A DNA stretch of 64,000 nucleotides from Archegozetes longisetosus (taxonomy: Eukaryota > Arthropoda > Arachnida > Sarcoptiformes > Trhypochthoniidae), in the NCBI GenBank assembly GCA_018873245.2, contig JAEMBT020000005.1, positions 6,744,001-6,808,000 of the forward strand, in the 5' to 3' direction. How positions within the stretch are numbered: position 1 is the stretch's first letter; every line of letters starts with the position of its first letter. A program made the translations under genes and the position numbers. Positions 12,693-25,340 of this stretch are shown in pieces. Below the pieces are notes generated by a model, which was given only the letters and a program-made list of their open reading frames with translations, did not search any database and was not told where the DNA came from.

Positions 12693-15600
12693 ATTTCAAC
12701 CTAAAACTTTCGAATTGAATATAAAAAATGATTAGCTTACAAAGAGTTCTGAAGAATATTGAACTCGAATTGTAAAGAATGTTCTGAATTAATCGAATGA
12801 TAGTTTGAATGGGGTGAATTGATAAGAAGAGTGTTAGAACTATTAAAAGATGATTGATACAATTTTCAATGTAAAATACTACTTAATGAATAGTTTAGTT
12901 TTAACGCAAGAATGTTAATGCCATAATTGGATATTAGTATAGAATGTATTTAGCAGTAAAGCATCTCGAACAAAGCCAAAACCAATTAAATAGGACTCTT
13001 TCTAACTTATTCGAACTCCTTCTAACTTTTTTCAGTTCCTTGCAACCTTTTTCCAACTTAAAATTTGTTGAATTTTTCAGTTAGAATTTGAAAGATTCAT
13101 TGGTATAATAAACTATAATGACGTAACATCAATCATACGTAATTATTAAAATCAGTTTGATTAAATTGATGAAACACAAAGCCTGTAATTAATGATATAT
13201 ACCTTAAAGCATAATGTGTTAAGAACTTGAATAGTACAGGAGTATAACTTTAAAAGTTTTCCATATATTCATTATACAAGCATTTTCAATCAAGTGTAAA
13301 TTTCTTGCCAACTTTTGTCAAATTTATTTATTCTAATTTTGATTTTTCATATAATTGTTATTTATTTTGAAAGCAATAGTAAATTTTGTAAATAATGTCA
13401 ATATTTTTAGTGAAAATCAAACGTATACTACTTACATTTCTACTCTGGTATAACAGCTAAACAAATAGGTATAAAAATAAAAAAGTATTTCTTCTGTTTT
13501 CAATAAAAAATACAATAAAAAATCAATATGTCAAGTTGACTTTACTGAATAGGAACCAGCCGTGAAAGTACAAAGAGTAGTCTTCAGGAAAAGGTAATGG
13601 TGAGTAAAGAAAGAGTATCCTATTTTTATAAAACTTGTACTAGTATTAAGTAGCTTACTGTAACTGATCGTATGAATGTTTCTAAATTTGTAGGCAACTA
13701 GTCAGCTCTCAGTGTTAAGTTTAATTGAAAAGTTTTTTAGTTTGAAAAATGACAAACATCTCCGCCTTAAAATCCATTGAAAGATGTAAAAACATATTAG
13801 TGTTACAAGTTGAATGTTCCCCACCTCTATTCCGTGCTATTTCTCAAGTCGCTGCCCTTCTTATTACTCTTACAACTGCCACAATTTGATGCCTAGACTC
13901 GCTAATCGTATATCATCTTAAATTTTATACTTTTAAATAACCAAATTCATTTGTCTTTGAATCTTAGGACCAAAACTTATTGGTTTTTGACCAAGTTCTC
14001 TATTGATTTACGACCAAAGATTTGATTGATCTCTGACCAAATTTGTTATTAATTTGGGTTTTATCTGGTATAGTAAAAAAGTTTAGCATATTCTCGCTAT
14101 CAATAGTTAAAATATGATTTTATTGTACTTGATTGTGTTTAGCATTTGAATTGCATATATTGATAAAAAGTTGGAGTGACCTTACATTTGAAGTTGAGGT
14201 TAGTCTCGCCACATAATTACTAGTATTACAGAGAAAGGCATACTATACGTGATTGAAACATTAAATGTTTTTTCACTGTTTTCTACTAACTAATATACCT
14301 CTACTTTAGCCGTTGAAGAAGATTGCACTTTAATGATACTTTTGGTTGAGTTTTACAATCCATTCTGAGTGCTTTCGTCAATGCTAAAAAATTCGACTAA
14401 CTTTCTATTTGTTAAGATTATATAACATTTGAAATGTACCTGATTTTTTAGAGAGTATCACATATTAGGGACACACTTACTTGAATCATATTCTTAATAT
14501 TAACTTTAATAGTCAGTCATTATAGTGTTTTACTCTAACAATTGAAGTAATACTAATATGAATTCTAGCCTTTATTACTATTTCCTATGAAAATACATGC
14601 GAAAGTGCAATCAAATTGCATAATCGATTCAAATGAATGAAAATAGTCAAAAGCTATTGAAAACTATGAAAAAGTTACCGTCACTTATTACTGGCATTTT
14701 GAAAAGATTTTTTGCGTCTCACATCAATTATTGACAATAATAATACATTATGAGAAAAACATTTTGAAAAAAATTTAGAATACTTGTGTTAACACTCCTT
14801 ACCATAAACTTAGCATAACATTCAATGTGCCATTGTTTGAAAGATTGTAAAAAATCATTTCTTCAGATCCATCAGTCATAACAGATCAATTTTAATTTAT
14901 TCAATCAATAATTGTACAGTCATTGGATTTTCCTTTGACTTTAAAATATCTCAAACGTTTGACAAACATTTTTTCTTATCAAATACTTTGAAAGTTGATA
15001 TCAAGATATCAATTAATAAGAAAGTTGTTAAATTTGAAAATTAGAAATTATTTTATTCGTAGATGCGTCTCCAAAATCAGACTTTATATAATCGATATGA
15101 AAGTTGAAGTTCATTCAAACATTTGTTTATTCGATGTTTAAAACTACTTAAAAATCATTAATACTATTGTGTGACGTTAGAAATATGGTCATAATATAAA
15201 ATATAGCATAACATAATATAAAGCATGCAGTAATTATAGAGCAGCAGCAAGACTCAGCAAGTCTCTAAAATTGATTCGCAGTCATAATAGACACCTCTTT
15301 ACCTCCCATTCATGGAGTCAGGATATCATAGTTTTTATGTCATTTCTCTTACTTCACTCTACAGCTCTGATGCAGTTCTCAACTTCTAATATCAGATAGT
15401 CTTGAGCTCTAGCTTTCAGGTGTGACCTTAACTTTGTTTGAGTTATCTTCTGTTTTCAGTTGCTTTACTGCTATTGAAATAAAGTTATTTTATGGAACAA
15501 ACTTTTCATTTGCCTAAAGCTTGTTTTGTGAAAGATTAAACTTATTTCTTACGAATCCAATACATCATATGTTTGTTTTGTTTTTTTAAATGTGATTTTC

Positions 15601-16470
15601 AAGCATAATATCTATTGAAAAAAATTGAAAAAGGTTTAAAAGTTAAAAGTTAAACTAGTGGCAAAAAATTTAGAGCACTGATTCATTTGGACCGGAAAGT
15701 AGAACAGGTAATCGTAACAGTGATTTTCGGCATTTTTATTGTGTTTCTGTTAGAATATTGTTGAACAGCGCAATACGCTGAGTTGCGATATTTTTTTCAG
15801 TTTTCAGGAAAGTTTAGTGCTCATGAATTTATTAAAAAAGTGCAACTTTTCTCCAATTTCATTCCCCTGTTGCTCTTTCACATCTAAATCCTCTTGGAAA
15901 CTTCATCTTGTTATTTCGAAAAACTAGCTCTCATTCTGTCTGTCACTATTCCTCGTCTAATCTCATATTTGATTATCTTAAGCAAACAGTTTTGTGAAAT
16001 AATTCTCCAATAATAGTGACTAATAAGACTGTTCTACGAAATAAGTTTCTGCATAACAGTGATAAATAAGATTATTCCTCTTAAGTTGTACTAGTTGTGC
16101 GTACCACCTTTGATTATATCAGGTATTGAAATTGAAATAATTTTATGTGAAATCAAATCTATGATTCGTATTCGGAGAACTAGTATTTGTGGAAAGTTTT
16201 ATTATAAACGTTTTTTTCTTGATATTCAAAAGTTATTTATTTTGAATACTAGTCGACAAAATAAAGCTCAATACTAGTTTTCAGTGCCAAATACGTTTGA
16301 AGAATAAATTAAAGATAGAAACGATAAGAAAAGAGTTAACTTGGAGCTAATGATTTACTATTTAAAAATACTTGATTGTATTGATAGAAAGTAGAGAACC
16401 AATAAATTAGAAACATATCTAATTCAATAACTAACTAAAACTATTATCGATAAACTATAGCAATAATACT

Positions 16471-16536
16471 AATAACACCAATAATACCAATAACACCAAT
16501 AATACCAATAACACCAATAATACCAATAACACCAAT
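16471..16536. repeat. 18-bp tandem repeat (AATAACACCAATAATACC)n
   Basis: About 3.7 near-perfect copies of an 18-bp unit, which is itself two 9-bp halves differing at one position. It ends about 35 bp before the SLC6 start codon, within the intron or leader just upstream of the splice acceptor at 16551-16552. Confidence 0.9.
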
Positions 16537-16570
16537 CATTGATTTCTTTTAGAAAACTGACAAACATTTA

Positions 16571-19500
16571 ATGAATGGAACAAAGATGTCACAGATTGAG
16601 AATCAACCAGAAGAAACTATAAATGGTACAATAAAAACAGCTGTGAACAATAACTCAAAAGATCATGTGATTGAAACACCATTTAGGCGTAATTTGGAAG
16701 ATCCGAAAAGATGTTCGAGAGCATCCTTGCGACAAATGCCTCGAAAAGCTTCCACTGTAACCATCAAGTCGAGAGGAGGCTGGGGTAACAAATGGGGTCA
16801 GTCTATTCTTAGTTTGTTTCATTTTATATTATTTATCAACACTTTCTTCTATTACTTTCTCATTTTCTCAAACTTTGGTCTCTTGTGAAACTTTGATTTT
16901 TTCTTCTATGACAAGAATTTCTATTGAGTTGTGTTGGGCTCAGTGTCGGTATTGGAAATGTTTGGAGGTATGATCTATCATAGTGTCATTTATTGGTTTG
17001 TTTTGTCAAAACAGAAAATAACTAACTTTAATATTTTTAGATTTCCATATCTATGTTACCAAAATGGCAAGTATTCAATGCATATCAATACTAGCAATTA
17101 TATCATGCAACTTTTATTTTATTCTTCAATTTCCTTCAACTTAAAGGTGGTGGTGCTTTTTTGATTCCCTATTTAATCATGTTAACATTGGCCGGAAAGC
17201 CGATGTATTTCATGGAGTTAGCCTTTGGTCAGTTTGCTGGAACTGGCCCTTTAAGTATATGGAACTGTTCTCCTATCGCTAAAGGAGTTGGAGCTGCTAT
17301 GATAGCTGTGTCACTCGTAGTTTGCATTTATTACAACGTTGTAAGTCTTTCAATCGAAACTCATTGATAATAGTTGAGATGCTAAATATTTTGATCTATT
17401 TTTCACATTATAATACCAATTATTGTGTAAATTTTTTCTAAAATTCAAGTTTATCGCATCTATTGAGTGCGTGATTGAGTGCGTGATTGAGTGCGTGATT
17501 GAGTGCGTGTTCACTTTAACAATGATTTGTATAAAGTACAAGTATTAACGTAATACAGTTAAAAATAAGTCATAATTTTGCATGTATTAATTTAGTCTGT
17601 TTTTTGTGCAACAATTTAACTGCATGTCAGAGTTAGACAGGTTTTACTGAAATTGGCTGCACAGCAAAAAAGGTTATCTTATTTAGAAAGACAGAAAATA
17701 AGATATATTTAAACTTTAATATAGGTTATGTCATACACGCTATATTTCATCGGTCATTCATTTCAATCACAACTTCCGTGGCAAAGATGTGATCCTGAAT
17801 GGGCTAGTGGCACAAATTGTACAGTGAGATCAAAAAATGTAAGTTCACTTGTTTGTTACTGTATCTCATTTGAATGTCTTTATGTTTGTGCACTTAATAA
17901 TACTTTCTTTTAATTCAATGTCAATATAGACTACTTTCACAGAAGGTTTCGTTTCATCGAGTCAGGTAAATGCCTTCAAACTATATCTCAATACAATTGA
18001 GTTAATCAAATTTTATATATCTAAATTAACTAGATGGAATGTTAATTTTGCACTAAATTTAGCACTTATTTTCAAACTGATAGACTTAATATATTTCATA
18101 CTTTTATATATTACATACCAGAGTACTTAAAATGTAAGTATGAAAGTATCAAATCGTTATATATAGTGGTAAACAATAGATATATCTTCCAAACAAGAAG
18201 TGCGAACAAGTCGTGCTGTTACGTATCCTATAAGTCACTGCCGAAATCTTTTACTGTCAATCACTTTATAGAACAAGGAAAGAGTCGAAGAACAGTCTGT
18301 CAAATCTTTAAGACTTATAAGGAGAGAAATACGACCAAAAGGTTGAATAAAAAGTTGAGACCTCCGTTGATATTGATCAAAAAGAAACAGCACGCGTTAA
18401 AGGCAATCATGAACCACAAGGGTGAGTCTTCGGTTTCTTCAGTGGCACACAAGTTTGGCACCTCCTCAACTCTCATCAGATATTAGTTGAATAGGTTTAG
18501 AATCGAAATATATAGAAAGTGAAACCTAAAATCTATGGCTCAAAGTTAGTATCGATGGTTGTATCGTTGCTTCCATCAAGTATGACTTCGTAATTGCTAA
18601 CGAGAAGGATTTCTCGCTCGCGAATCCAGCAAATGACTATTTTTTGCATCATCACTTGGAAGGAGATCTGATGATGTTAATTATAAAGGAAAGTCCAAAT
18701 ACGAATTGAAAGTTATGCTTTGGATAAGTGATGTCCCGTAAGGGTATGGAGTCGGTCAGCAAAAAGTTGCGAAGAGTAGCTGATAATGGTATCTTATCAG
18801 TTGTTCACTATAGAATATCTATAGTATTATAATTGTTTTATATCGACATTAACGTTTCACTTAATCTGTTTATATTTTTGAAGTAAAAGTGTTAGTTTTT
18901 GTGCAAAATTCACTTTCCATCTCGTTATGTGTCAGTACAAATGAATCAATCATACCTTGTATTTTTTTAGGTATTTTGGGAGTAAGTCATCCTATTGATG
19001 CAAATTATTCCTAAATTTTTAATCGCAAATTCCATCGGATAGGCGTAAAGTATTGGACATTTCTCCAGGAATAGACCAATTGAATGGTATCAAATGGGAT
19101 TTGGCGTTGTGTCTATTCATAAGCTGGGTTATTGTTATACTTTGTCTATTGAAAGGTATTAAATAGTAGTGAAAAGCAACTGAAGTTTGATTGAATGATT
19201 ATTTTTACGTTTAGGAGTTAAAACAAGCGGAAAAGTGGTTTATTTTGCAGCTACATTCCCCTGTAAGCATTCAATTAGATTAGTTTGAGTTAAGCCAATA
19301 CAACAATTATTAATCAAATAGATGTGATTTTGATATCGCTACTGATTGCTGGTGTTTTACAAGAGGGCGCGTGGGAAGGTATGAACCTTCAAATAATTAT
19401 CTTCAACTTGATAATAATTTTTTCTTATGAATCAGGCATTAAATATTTTATAATTCCGAAATGGGAGAAGCTGTTTGAGATCAAGGTATTAATGCTATAA

Positions 19501-21126
19501 ATAGTTGAAACTTGGAGCTCAAAATAGAAGATCTTAAATTTATTACACTATAAATTTAATCTTATAATTAATTTTCCAAACAACAAAACTTACTTAACTA
19601 TCTAGTCCTTATAAAGCTAGTAGTTTGACGGATGCATTCAAAATTATTTATTTAACTATTATGATAGGTATGGCAGGCAGCGGCTGGTCAGATGTTCTTC
19701 AGTTTATCGGTGGCCATGGGAGGACTTATTATGTTTAGCAGTTATAATGACTTTCGACACAATATATTCCAGTAATAACTTAAAATCTATTGGATATAAT
19801 ATTTTGCGAGCGTAAAACTTGCTATCTTTTGTATAGAGATGCGATGGTTGTGAGTGTTTTGGATACGGTCACTTCAATCATTTCTGGTTTGGTTATCTTT
19901 TCTGTTTTGGGCGCTATGGCAAATGATTTGGGTCCTGATGTTTCTGTCGAGGATGTCGTTAAAAGTGGTCCTGGACTAGCTTTTGTCACCTATCCTGAAG
20001 CTCTGGCCCGATTACCATGTCCTCAACTTTGGTCCGTATTGTTCTTTTTCATGTTGTTCACTTTGGGTCTTGATTCTGAGGTAAGTCTATTGAAAAAAAT
20101 AAAACATTTTGAATAAAATTATTATATTTTATAGTTTGCACTTCTCGAAAATGTGTTAACAAGTTTATCAGATGAAGTGCCTTTTCTTCGTAAACATAAA
20201 CTGAAGTTTTGTGTAGCGACTGGTGTTTTCTGCTTCCTTCTCGGCTTACCATGCGTTACAAGAGGTACCAATTGAAATGTTTTACTTAATCATAATAAGA
20301 TCCAACGAAACTATTATTTTGTTAGGCGGTCAGTACGTGTTTGACGTGATGGACAATTATGGCGGAAGTTTACCGCTTGTATTCATCGCAGTTTCTGAAT
20401 GTGTAGCCTTGATGTGGGTCTATGGGTTCAATAGATTTGCATTTGATGTCAATTATATGTTGGGAAGACAATTGGGACTTTACTGGCGAATAACTTGGAA
20501 ATATTCTTCACCTGCTATTTTGTCTTTTATATTTGTCTACTCTCTTATCAACTTCTCGCCGCTTAAAGTGAGATAATTCAGAATCATTGAATTTGAATAT
20601 AATTAAAAAACTTCTCTTTTAAGTATGGAGATTATGATTATCCCGATTGGGCAGATTTTGGGGGAATTTGTTTAACTTTGATAATTGTGCTACAAGTTCC
20701 CGGTTGGGCCTTATATGCCATCTGGAAACAAAAGAAGGGACAAACACTCAAAGAGGTAATAGATTGAACGCAATTATTTTCTCTGTTTGTCTGTCTGTCT
20801 GTCTCTCAGTCCTTCAGTCCCTCATTGCCATAAAATACCAAAATCAAGTTTCAATCATATGCTTGAATACCTTGAAAATTACGAATCAACTATTTTTGTT
20901 GATCTAAATATAGAAAGTGGAGCTTGCGTGTGAAGACAATGACAACTGGGGTCCTAAAGACCAACAAACAAGACTTGATTGGAGAGCAGAATATGCAAGT
21001 TTTGAATCTATGGGATTCGAATCAATTGAGGTGAAGAAAGAACCAGCAATACTAAAGAAATTTGAAACATTGGATGTCAGAAGAGGAAGTATAGACAATC
21101 CGGCCTTCATTCCTGACAATTCTTGA
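16571..21126 (+). CDS. SLC6 family Na+/Cl--dependent amino acid or transmitter transporter
   Basis: This is a twelve-helix plasma-membrane symporter of the SLC6 (LeuT-fold) family. Seventeen exons join in frame to 663 aa: 16571-16796, 16916-16967, 17041-17066, 17147-17340, 17725-17838, 17930-17965, 18971-18981, 19043-19155, 19215-19262, 19322-19378, 19436-19485, 19668-19771, 19837-20080, 20135-20264, 20326-20567, 20624-20755, 20914-21126. Helix 1 reads [20 protein letters not shown]; glycine replaces the aspartate of monoamine carriers, so a glycine, proline or GABA-like substrate is more likely. The extracellular loop has the usual cysteine pair and an N-glycosylation site ([12 protein letters not shown]). 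The helix 6 region has [14 protein letters not shown] splice acceptor before the ATG implies a 5' leader exon. One exon is only 11 nt, and the intron after 17066 uses a GC donor. The exact substrate cannot be read. Confidence 0.93.
17462..17509. repeat. 12-bp tandem repeat (ATTGAGTGCGTG)x4
   Basis: Four perfect 12-bp units lie in the SLC6 intron 17341-17724. Confidence 0.95.
17591..17650. repeat. Single arm of a dispersed fold-back repeat
   Basis: The sequence around TTTAGTCTGTTTTTTG and ATTTAACTGCATGTCAGAG, then TTAGACAGGTTTTACTG, matches the right arm of the hairpin at 21522-21655, and its left arm when reversed. It lies in the SLC6 intron 17341-17724. A partner arm was not clear, so it may be a solo or truncated copy. 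Confidence 0.6.
18150..18830 (+). mobile_element. Decayed Tc1/mariner transposon inside an SLC6 intron
   Basis: This is a broken transposase gene in the SLC6 intron 17966-18970. The first part (about 18190-18530) encodes the paired helix-turn-helix DNA-binding region: [13 protein letters not shown], then [20 protein letters not shown] and [16 protein letters not shown], followed by a stop. After further frame changes, about 18590-18730 gives [17 protein letters not shown] and, in another frame, [20 protein letters not shown]. Both resemble the catalytic region of mariner-like transposases, but the first catalytic aspartate region reads AN instead of DD. The C-terminal third is absent. Short similar ends (TATATAGTGGTAAACAA near 18160 and TTGTTCACTATAGA near 18801) may be remnants of inverted repeats. 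It is inactive. Confidence 0.8.
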
Positions 21127-21175
21127 TTGACAACTATTGACAAGTTATTGAAATATTCTCATATATTTATGACAA

Positions 21176-21181
21176 AATAAA
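21176..21181 (+). terminator. Poly(A) signal of the SLC6 gene
   Basis: AATAAA lies about 50 bp after the stop codon. Confidence 0.55.
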
Positions 21182-21521
21182 CGCAAAATTTTACAACATG
21201 TAAACATTTGGTATCGTATAAGATACAATCTAATTCTGTTATCATTTCACTACTGACATCAACAAAGACTATAGTATAAATGTTTAGTTTGAATTCTTAG
21301 TTTCAATCTTTTCAGTAACATCCTCAATTTTAACCTATCAATCACCTAAACTACTTTTTATCTCTTAAATATCACTTAAATTGAGCTAATTGCTTATAAT
21401 TGTATAGCAATCGATCGATTTTACCAATAAAATGTTTAATTCTATGCTCTTCAGCTATGTATTTCAAGGTTTAGATAAACTTGAAACGTTCAATGTTATT
21501 CCAGTAAACAATTTACAAATA

Positions 21522-21655
21522 GTTAAACCTAACTGTCAAATGCAGTTAAGTGGTTTTTGAAACAGACTAAATAAATCCATAGAAAACCAAAGGTTTATTC
21601 TATACTGTTTTTTTAAAAGCCATTTAACTGCGCGTTCAAGTTAGACAGGTTTAAC
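21522..21655. repeat. Fold-back hairpin element with about 57-bp arms
   Basis: The left arm (21522-21578) runs from GTTAAACCTAACTGTC through ATGCAGTTAAGTGG to CAGACTAAATAAATCC. The right arm (21591-21655) runs from GGTTTATTCTATACTG through CATTTAACTGCGCG to TTAGACAGGTTTAAC. They pair imperfectly around a loop of about 12 nt. A related arm is at 17591-17650, so this is a dispersed family. Confidence 0.7.
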
Positions 21656-23346
21656 TGGATTTTCTTTTAAAACACCAAGTTTTTCGTGATAAAACTCTTA
21701 AATTAGTGATGAGTTAGAATTATAACTTAATTGTTTTAAATTCGCTGATATGTTTACATTTCAGGTTAAGTCAAAATCTAACGAATGATTGAAAACTGGT
21801 TTGTATGTGAAACACTTTTAAGTGAAGATAAGATCACTTGAATGCCATATTCAATAGGATAGAAGTTAGAAATTAGAACTAAAAGTTTATCAGTCATATT
21901 AGTGTAGAAACTAACTTAACTATTCTGTTTACTCCAACTTACTTCGTCTTTACTAAAACGATTAGATAACCCAACCAATTTATTCACAACACAAAATCTT
22001 CGAATATTTTTCTAACTTTTAAACGGCAAGCCTTGCAGTCACAAATTTGAGACTACCTTTCACTCAACCGATTGTTATCCAGGTTATTCACAATATTTTG
22101 GCCAAAATATTTCTCGAACTTGTGATGATCAACACTAAGATATGCAATTTGAACATTCGGTTTGAAAAGATCGTTATCAAGAACTTCTTTCAATTCAATG
22201 ACTGTTCAGTTATCAGCAGAAGCTTTTATACTAGATTGAACAATGTCACAATTAGATGGTATTCAATCAAATTTTAACCAATTTCCACATTTTCTCTGTA
22301 CTTCAGTTCTGAATTTTAAACATTTGCCATCAATTAGTAAATTATAGAATTAGTAGGAGTTGAGAAAAATAAAATCTATTTTAAGTCAATTTCTTATTAT
22401 AAGCTGAGACAATGTTTCGAATGCTGTTTTCCATTTCGCTCGACAAATAGATAGTAATAGTGATTCTTCTTAAAAGTCGTCTGGCCGACAAAATGCTGAC
22501 CAATCCATTTTTAATCACAGTCAAAATCATGTCGAAAGTGATCAAAACAATTGTCTCCATATTTGTTTTAATTGAATGTATTCGTAAATTTGCAAAGTTA
22601 TTTACATGTATTAAATCATTGCTTCTTAGAACATACGAAAACACATGCAATTATTACCAAATTACCTGACATTGTCTGAGACAATTGATTATTCAAGTTT
22701 TACAATAAAATAGTTCTTTTCTCAATACTATAGATATCTTAGTATTGAAAGTATCTTATTTACAGTATTATCAAAATTAGCATAATTTCATAATACAGCA
22801 GAATATTAGACAAATTCAATTGAACTTTAATAACGAAAATTAGCGTAAAAGTACTATCCGTTAAATGTTTCTCAAACTGTCAGATATTAGATTTCAAATT
22901 GAATTGCTGATTTTGATCAAAGATTTTCTGTTTATTTAAACAACAGAAGCATTAAAATTGATAATTCAAAATTAAACTTATGTATTATACTTTTCAATTG
23001 GGAACAATTTTATGTTAATTTAAAACTATAATCACTTTCGTATCAATAATTGAAAATGAATTTAATAATAACATAAATATTAATTGGTAATAAATATCAT
23101 TCTCGAGACAACATTAATATCTTGTCTTGGAAATAGTATTTATACAAGTGATATCATTGATGGCTTATCCAGAGTATAAAAATTTAATATTAAAGAAACT
23201 TTAGTAAAAAATGCCAAATTTTTCGATTAATTTACTATTTAAACATTTAAACACAAATACAATGAGCAACCATTAAAAAAGTAAATTATTATTTACGGTA
23301 TTGTTTTTACGAAAAGTTTAACTTGAGGCAATCCCTATCCATTAAT

Positions 23347-25340
23347 CTATTGCTGCACATCCATAGGAGTCGGCGCCTCTCCGGTTTCTAATATCCTTGG
23401 ACCGTAAAGTAGTACGTAAGCACAATGCCAGTCACCTATTCATTACAATTTAATAATTAGCAAAACTATCACAAAATTCCTAAATATCAAATCAAAATAT
23501 TCAAAAGCAGTAAATATAATTCATTTTGTAGAAAACTTATTCAAGTATCAAATCTGTGATCGATTTATTGCTACACTTATAAATAACTTTTCTTTGAAAC
23601 TCATTCAGTTAAAATGATAAAAATCAATAAATCTCAGACCTCCTCCAGAAAGTTTCAAAATGTCTTCAGTTGTGACAAGAGATACGACATCGTCATCACA
23701 TTTGAACCATTCATCTGAAAATGATTTTATGATTAGAGTTAAAAATGTAAAATAAATAGAGTGAATAACAACCTTGTTTTCTCTTAATCCACGCCACATA
23801 ATGACCACTAGAACTAGATCTTCCCTTGTGCGTAAGAACTGCCTGTAACTCATAATAACCGCTATTATTAGATCCAACATCGTCAGCAAAAGAATACGGA
23901 TGCTTATATTTCTCTGTTGCTTTCGATTCGTTACCAGTTTGTGTATTCGATTTATTTTTTTGGGACTCTTCGAGATTTTTATCTTCAATTTCCTTAAACT
24001 TTTGGCGCATAGGATTGAGTTTCTGCTGAAGCTCAGGAGTACACAACTCATAAACATCTAAACTAAGTGTGAATTTAATATCTTTTAAAATTTTAGCATT
24101 CAGATTTTCACGCTCTTTATAATAGAAACGAACGAATTGTATCGCCAAATATGCGGGCAAACGATTTATTTTGCTTATCTTCTCGTATTGCGCGTCTCTA
24201 TTCAAAGTCGGAGAAAACTTTGTTATAGTCTCCTGAAGCCGAGATTTTAGACCTGATTGCATATACTTCACATCTGAAACAATTAAGATTATAAATCAAG
24301 TTTCAACAACGCAACTTTTGCAAACTTTCAATATAATTGAATTACCAGTTGATATAAAACAACTGAGTTGCAAAAAATTCTCAGTAGAATAAACAGCAGT
24401 TTCTTCTTCAGCGTCTTTACATTTCATTTCAACCTTAAATGTTCCGCCGAAGTATTGATCAATAAAACTTGTAGATTGCATGGTTCCTTCTGATGATCTT
24501 AGCTTTTGCTGAAGAACTCGAACCAGTTCAGTCCAGCACTCATTGGCGTCTTGTTGTACAAACACTCCTCCTTCGCCTTTCTCTGCGAATCGCGGAAATG
24601 ACAAATGAAGCACTTGAAGTAGAATCAATGGTGCGATTGTTGCTGATTTGTCCATAGCGTCGTAAAGATCACGTAAGGCTATAGTCAAGCTTTGAGATGG
24701 GTCTAAAGAACTATCACTTATAGAAAGTCTACCCGAGTATCTATTATAATCAGAATCGAATCATTTGGTTATTTTATTTTATTCCAATCATTCAATAGTG
24801 AAGACTTACTTTTTGAGCATCTCTTTTAGCTCAGGAACAGTTCTGAGACATTGAACCGTGGCGTTCATATAGCAAGTGTTGCCCAAATTGGTCAGACCTG
24901 CTGGCAGTTGTAGAGCAGATGCCAGTTCATTCTCATTCATATCTTCCATAAATACAATTTGCTCCTTAGGTGCTTCAGGCAGTTCTTCACATGTTCCCAT
25001 CATCAACAAAGTTATTCCCTGTGATCAACAATTACGTGAAAAGGTGATAATTATGGTAAATCAAACATGAAATACATCTTTGATAGAAATGTTAGCCCAA
25101 TCGTCGTCTTTAATGACGGATCCCTTAAACATGACTTTCTGTCGGTGTGTTTGTACACCAGTTAATGCAAACAATTGTGCCTTGAATACGACTGGTGGCT
25201 CATCTGTACACAACTCCAAATCTGAATAGACCTCCTTATTCCACTTGACTTTGACTAAATTGCATTTAAACAATATTTATTCGATTAAGAACTGTTCACT
25301 TAATAATTAAAGTATTTCGCAAACCTTTATATGTCGGCAT
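23347..25340 (-). CDS. USP14: Ubiquitin carboxyl-terminal hydrolase 14
   Basis: This is a proteasome-bound deubiquitinase that trims ubiquitin chains at the 19S particle (yeast Ubp6). Seven minus-strand exons join in frame to 487 aa (human 494): 25340-25325, 25254-25076, 25018-24810, 24740-24346, 24273-23773, 23714-23640, 23435-23347. The N-terminal ubiquitin-like domain (about residues 1-78) includes TDEPPVVFKAQLFALTGVQ. The catalytic cysteine box is GLTNLGNTCYMNATVQC, followed by QQDANECW. The histidine box is GRSSSSGHYVAW and the last box is SGGGDWHCAYVLLYGPR. All catalytic residues are present. The first exon codes for only five residues and part of a sixth. Introns are 57-73 bp, apart from a 204 bp last intron. 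The identification is certain. Confidence 0.97.

Larger units (their letters stand above)
9772..16570. other. 6.8 kb gene-poor region between the UST and SLC6 genes
   Basis: No coding chain, RNA gene or transposase was recognised. The 5' exon(s) of the minus-strand sulfotransferase probably lie here, since its start codon is missing; the 5' leader exon(s) of the SLC6 gene probably do too, because a splice acceptor precedes its ATG. It contains a palindromic fold-back element (12329-12537), a GA microsatellite (12673-12692) and an 18-bp tandem repeat (16471-16536). Confidence 0.55.
21127..23346. other. Tail-to-tail intergenic region, SLC6 / USP14
   Basis: This 2.2 kb region has no recognisable gene. 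It contains a fold-back hairpin (21522-21655). Open stretches at 22047-22277 and 22381-22650 lack an ATG start or similarity that I can name. Confidence 0.55.

Noticed and set aside
22381..22650. Minus-strand frame between the SLC6 gene and USP14 as a gene
   Set aside because: It has no ATG at its start, no splice context and no similarity that I can name.
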